Virus record (IMG/VR): IMGVR_UViG_3300020194_000727
Coordinates: 1 to 26,018 of that record
Length of the DNA stretch: 26,018 nucleotides
Reading direction: 5' to 3' (one strand)
From: a virus
In this document: in pieces, positions 24,501 to 26,018 of the stretch
How positions within the stretch are numbered: position 1 is the stretch's first letter
Layout: every line of letters begins with the position of its first letter
The notes under the pieces: model-generated
Told to the model about the DNA's origin: nothing
Seen by the model: only the letters and a program-made list of their open reading frames with translations
Database searches by the model: none
Position numbers and translations under genes: made by a program

Positions 24501-25928
24501 CTGAGGGCAATGGATTATTTTGTTACTCCAAGCAATCGTGAAGGACAGCCTAAGACAGTGTCTGGAGGATCTGGTGGACTCGGAATTATGGTTAACCCAG
24601 AAAACAACAATGGATATTTCTTTGAAATAATTGCTTTGCCAAAAACAAATCCAGATTCTTATTCTGCCACAAGCGATGACCCAAGATTCCAGCAACTAGA
24701 AGAAGAGGGCCTTTTCAACGTTGTATTTTATAAGGTTGTTAGAAAAGTTCCTAATGAAGCTGAGGCAGCTGTAGAAGATTCTTCACAGGCCATACCAGTA
24801 AAGCTTTGGCAGGGAGTTACAAGCATTATTGCTGATGACGGATTGTTTATTGGTCAATCTCGAACGGTAAACGACAAAACGCCAAGCGTTTACGACATGT
24901 CTGTAGAGTATGAAGATATTGACGAAAACACTAGACGTTTTTACCTGATGATTAACAGCATAGTTATTGGAATTGTTGATGATACAGAGCCTCTGCCAAT
25001 TTATAACAATATGGCACTGTTTGTTCGTGGAACTACCAGGGCAATGTTTGAAAACATTTACGCTATTGCTAATAACTTTACACAGAATACTATTTTTGAT
25101 ATAGAAGCTCCAGTCAATTCTGTGTTCGGCACAGAAAAAATTAATGTTTCTCAATCGTTTAGAAAGTATGCAGTTAGCGGTGCCGTCCAATCAACCTACC
25201 TGTCTGGTATTGGTGTAAACGATGTTCCTAAATACAATATGTACTTTGAAGAATTTGGAACAATTATGCGTGAATGTGCACACTTTAATGTCAAATATGA
25301 TAAAGCATACCCAGCACTATATGCTAAGATTGCAGATACTTTTAATAAGATGAAGGGCTATACAGTATCTGGATTTGTTCCTAGTGCCTACGGTGCGGAG
25401 TTCCTTGTATTTAATAATACAGATACAGCACTTAATCTTGACGAAACAACTGGAAACTATCTTAGAATTCAGGGTGTTAGCTTTACACAGAATGTGGCAA
25501 GAGATTTGACGGTAGACGATTACTTTAACTCTATTAGTGACTTTTCTGATCCAGACATTAAAGAAGATGGCACAATCATCTCTCCAATAAGACAGCAACA
25601 AAGATATCTAGATATTAAAAACAGCAGACTTACATACGGTAGAAAAGAGTTCGTAATAGAATCAGCGTATATTCAAAGTCAAGATGATGCAAATGACCTG
25701 ATGGCTTGGATGATAGATAAAACCATGAGGCCAAGGAAATCTGTTGGTATGATTCTATTCTCAATGCCAACAATACAGCTGGGGGATATTGTTACAATCG
25801 ACTATACTTCTACAGACAGTATTGAGCAGATATCTTTAGACGATACCCGCTTTGTAGTTTATAATATTGAATATCAAAGAAACGATCTTGGCCCAGTTAT
25901 GACTGTTTATTTAAGTGAGGTTTTGTGA
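18501..25928 (+). CDS. Giant tail-tip (hub-like) protein with beta-propeller and module insertions
   Basis: This encodes 2475 residues, starting directly after the previous stop. Residues 1 to about 640 look like a baseplate hub: GLRDLFFYFETLNAPQLLVE (about 512) and KPETTIAQVLQELAVATQSA (about 570) resemble gp27/Tal-type domains. Residues about 903-1380 hold seven Asp-box-like propeller blades, split by two unrelated beta modules. Further beta modules lie at about 1387-1830, one carrying an acidic insert. From about 1840 a conserved-style body resumes: a jelly-roll resembling LamG/concanavalin folds (about 1977-2190; YSHFGTRMRIVG, MALFVRGTTRAMFENIYAI) and a C-terminal hub-like domain (FVIESAYIQSQDDANDLMAW, TIQLGDIVTIDY). 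The hub would seed tail assembly. The propeller and jelly-roll could bind surface glycans, which is inference. Confidence 0.82.
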   Translation: MFVNQKLQEHLETSSSISSQAMVVAEWNMNIADNISTIGNYRYRPTADIASSEGVYASVAGSFDINDENNAVKFYTGATYADVVVDGGLDNANDPVAFTTPNEKERLLYSLEDCFRRFRPRSGINKLRYFEDNYTHFVNQNLATRPRYYMASRNDPFKYWTSYRKESGVERGLANKILGDQYAIDDAAPFVVYKDNIPANRIVVKMQTNVGSVDLGPFYENGTSFEDPFYGEANKTTPTNWSIQVLKGDNWVDVAVFNPLSVRRNNSPVIGDDGYVELAYGIILPEQYLDTIHFVGSYPFASLLPSNPAINSAFFVRETQNEQGMVYVWNGSSYDSFVPQYGWYLADEDITERTAMVTEFVDPAYFNDGNEIKYKEFEYIRGIRVVVKTMNKIKSTFDLIELSPRLVANITDRTRAFDLNKSASDLGVSGMPVGQLLASNGTLEIFDFDDSFNQNNTSSVLSSFVSNNLQIKLFENISIIDNDAVETFSVPLKILYADGFPQTDSKGRSVKLGLRDLFFYFETLNAPQLLVEGASLSYAVSFLLDSIGFSNYVFRRVEGEDDPIIPYFFVKPETTIAQVLQELAVATQSAMFFDEFNNFVVMSKNYIMPSAEERATDTQILGSSDQTKDGVNENRTTGQSLSNIIELTSANQEVFNDGKILYEEKYIQKDYGSLRQANFVNQDKNWVYKPVLLWEVTGTPPIRSANESQDQSSSYALAAVPLNSDLLDEEPWVKKNQLINNIIDFGEGAYWVARYNGYFYANGEIIKYDAIEYSVSGIGNVWISSLREYQNYYSKVEYGGRLYPTGRVRIYSEPFYEEIDGIVVLKNGAVRKHGRAQFGTSIAYHSAGLPQYWSDTTDNAPVQGIEMDSRYLFSTFANKRLLGAYNQEAISIDVSAEIDEPNNIFGIAYADGKWVGVGDDGNFRISTNGEDWTIFIDDGVALIDEDIRLKAVAYGTGPESNSVWLAVGSKGTGDSKEALMLYSEDATEWTEITDHGIESTSLNDVQFNNNLWAVAGNEAAFATSTDTSSWSVKTLTLDVKVSSGANKKKISRTYRQTGISISKIYKKNKNEDSSEAVIVRKNHGLKNNEKIKFSTTGTLPAGLYTSAERANPYYVKIRNKDSFFVKNNIGDETGALIDSNGSGRHSYSREAATFTVNKHNFSNNNSIRVIESGTLPSVLSEDTAYYVRVIDKNNISLSTSKNGDLIDFVSAQSSSSHTIEEYVKNNINTIGYGNGTWAVAGKQGVFATSTDTNSWTARNIGFSGAKAYKIAYGQNTWVVVGASKKSVKSTNLTKWTRFDTKISKTLRTIGFGNGVWIAAGSNGTMSRSTNLSKWKTVKAKQRKANINDVAWNGSYWIAIGNKLNISKSQDGSSWNSRAQNNVGEIVFESIVPHNLVPFDRVILNSTGTISEETLTDVSISIANPANFTAENHKLANNDQVALRTTGSLPEAFDEDTTYYVIRIDKNTFRLASEPNGSAISTAGNSQSGDHSFYFPPVSLGEPYWVSPKNITSNTFTISSSRDNARLGITVKGKGAESGEHNVTLDTNLESRLVTSLGSETDKLKVTASSAIYEPGDRIYFAMMENLGGGQYLPLELNNPANLTRYAAFYVHSVVGDEGRSFLISESLGGDAIDSPGDVDLSEYLSGIQEENNLDFTPEFRIMLNRTEEILNSTLLSPNSVEFSVGNLLEISSTAGELVSPTRVSAIRSAAQIVKEVTISIGNPAIVTCNDHGLFDQDTISFTTNGTLPYGIETNINYFVERIDSNNFNLLTYSESDESFVYVETKSSDEENPDAEIDLDELDAAEAIEDDDEREAAFAAIYNYRAQNGKHSFVKSFNDSNQVVMNREVAEVVPQYIVTQEEVLIDEEDGETEIQTTYENVSAKNIITAIQELEVTSGEKAGFSDANKSLARAASRNGIIKNYFANSSFSETDVNKFLATQTGTVQSSALVFNGPVFDDLDKEPIDFISYAHKPLTDKYSHFGTRMRIVGKQSKEQYEQNILRAMDYFVTPSNREGQPKTVSGGSGGLGIMVNPENNNGYFFEIIALPKTNPDSYSATSDDPRFQQLEEEGLFNVVFYKVVRKVPNEAEAAVEDSSQAIPVKLWQGVTSIIADDGLFIGQSRTVNDKTPSVYDMSVEYEDIDENTRRFYLMINSIVIGIVDDTEPLPIYNNMALFVRGTTRAMFENIYAIANNFTQNTIFDIEAPVNSVFGTEKINVSQSFRKYAVSGAVQSTYLSGIGVNDVPKYNMYFEEFGTIMRECAHFNVKYDKAYPALYAKIADTFNKMKGYTVSGFVPSAYGAEFLVFNNTDTALNLDETTGNYLRIQGVSFTQNVARDLTVDDYFNSISDFSDPDIKEDGTIISPIRQQQRYLDIKNSRLTYGRKEFVIESAYIQSQDDANDLMAWMIDKTMRPRKSVGMILFSMPTIQLGDIVTIDYTSTDSIEQISLDDTRFVVYNIEYQRNDLGPVMTVYLSEVL
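21561..21581 (+). repeat. Exact 21-base DNA repeat shared by blades 3 and 4
   Basis: The 21 bases starting TTTGCAACTTCAACAG here recur exactly at 22236-22256. A second shared stretch, TGGGCTGTAGCTGG, lies shortly upstream in both blades. The two blades flank the inserted modules. Confidence 0.85.
21723..22157 (+). repeat. Two beta modules inserted into the propeller
   Basis: Two copies of about 70 residues (21723-21941 and 21951-22157) share the order: (K)HxxxNN, a strand, S/T-x-GTLP, YYV, a (D/N)K(D/N) turn, and a closing (R/S)HS/T. They belong to the same unnamed module type as the copies at 22749 and 23646. Confidence 0.75.
22749..22980 (+). repeat. Beta module copy after the propeller
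   Basis: This is a well-preserved copy with ENHKLANNDQ, TTGSLPEAF, TTYYVIRIDKNTFRLA and a closing GDHSF. A degenerate partial copy precedes it at about 22650-22740 (PHNLVPFDRVILNSTGT). More diverged relatives may lie at about 22995-23130 and 23190-23400. Confidence 0.75.
23646..24000 (+). repeat. Beta module copy carrying an acidic insert
   Basis: The copy has SIGNPAIVTCNDHGLFDQD, TTNGTLPYGI, NYFVERIDSNNFNLL and the closing NGKHSF. Between the last strand and the closing motif lie about 45 residues dominated by Asp, Glu and Ala, which are absent from the other copies. Confidence 0.7.
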
Positions 25929-26018
25929 TGGTAGAGGCAGTAGCAAATCAACCAGAGAAATATAGACCAGCCAGCCCATTCAGTAAATTTAAGGTAGCTG
26001 ACCCTCAGTATATCTTAT
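25928..26018 (+). CDS. Start of a further tail-region gene (3' truncated)
   Basis: An ATG at 25928 overlaps the previous stop by one base (TGATG) and the frame is open to the window edge, giving 30 complete codons. The fragment begins MVEAVANQPEKYRPASPFSK and is polar. Its position suggests another minor tail or tip protein, but too little is visible to name it. Confidence 0.65.
   Translation, partial: MVEAVANQPEKYRPASPFSKFKVADPQYIL

Noticed and set aside
25860-25865. TATAAT near the end of the tail-tip gene
   Set aside because: It encodes VYNIEY and lies too far (over 60 bases) from the ATG at 25928 to match the pattern of the other promoters.
1-26018. tRNA genes, CRISPR arrays, insertion sequences, attachment sites
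   Set aside because: Reading through the window, coding density is nearly complete and no such structure was recognised; a covariance-model or repeat search was not possible here.

Overview
The window is part of the late structural region of a long-tailed, sheath-less (siphovirus-type) double-stranded DNA phage. All genes are on the + strand in canonical capsid-to-tail order. Base composition is fairly AT-rich (by eye about 40% GC). Several genes lack a Shine-Dalgarno (SD) sequence and start just after a -10 box, which is typical of actinobacterial (leaderless) transcription. Together with the protein style, this suggests a phage of a low-GC actinobacterium, for example a freshwater planktonic lineage. 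The phage assignment is firm. The host is a guess.

Layout: 1-256, the 3' end of an unidentified gene. 274-2243, a small conserved-looking protein and the portal. 2292-3587, a prohead protease fused to a scaffold, with an internal start giving a free scaffold. 3613-4698, major capsid protein, followed by a strong terminator. 4785-7641, five head-tail connection genes (small unknown, adaptor, stopper, neck protein, tail terminator), mostly overlapping by 1-4 bases. 7707-8348, tail tube protein, followed by a second strong terminator. 8415-9466, two paralogous tail-assembly chaperones. 9481-17763, a 2760-residue tape measure. 17763-25928, two minor tail/tail-tip proteins, the second 2475 residues long with a beta-propeller and repeated beta modules inside it. 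25928 to the end, the start of another gene. No intergenic stretch exceeds about 90 bases. I saw no RNA gene, integrase, lysis gene, CRISPR or insertion sequence.

The genes make one assembly line. Portal, protease and scaffold build the procapsid. The connector proteins close the neck and cap the tail. The chaperones load the tape measure, around which the tube protein polymerises, and the tip proteins seed the tail and contact the host.

The most unusual points are these. (1) The two chaperone forms that most tailed phages make by programmed frameshifting appear here as two separate, diverged genes with separate promoters, one leaderless and one SD-led. (2) A set of mostly extended -10 promoters without recognisable -35 boxes is scattered through the late region, two of them directly behind terminators. 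(3) The tail-tip protein contains seven Asp-box-like propeller blades interrupted by two copies of a different beta module. (4) The tape measure carries five 19-residue tandem repeats.
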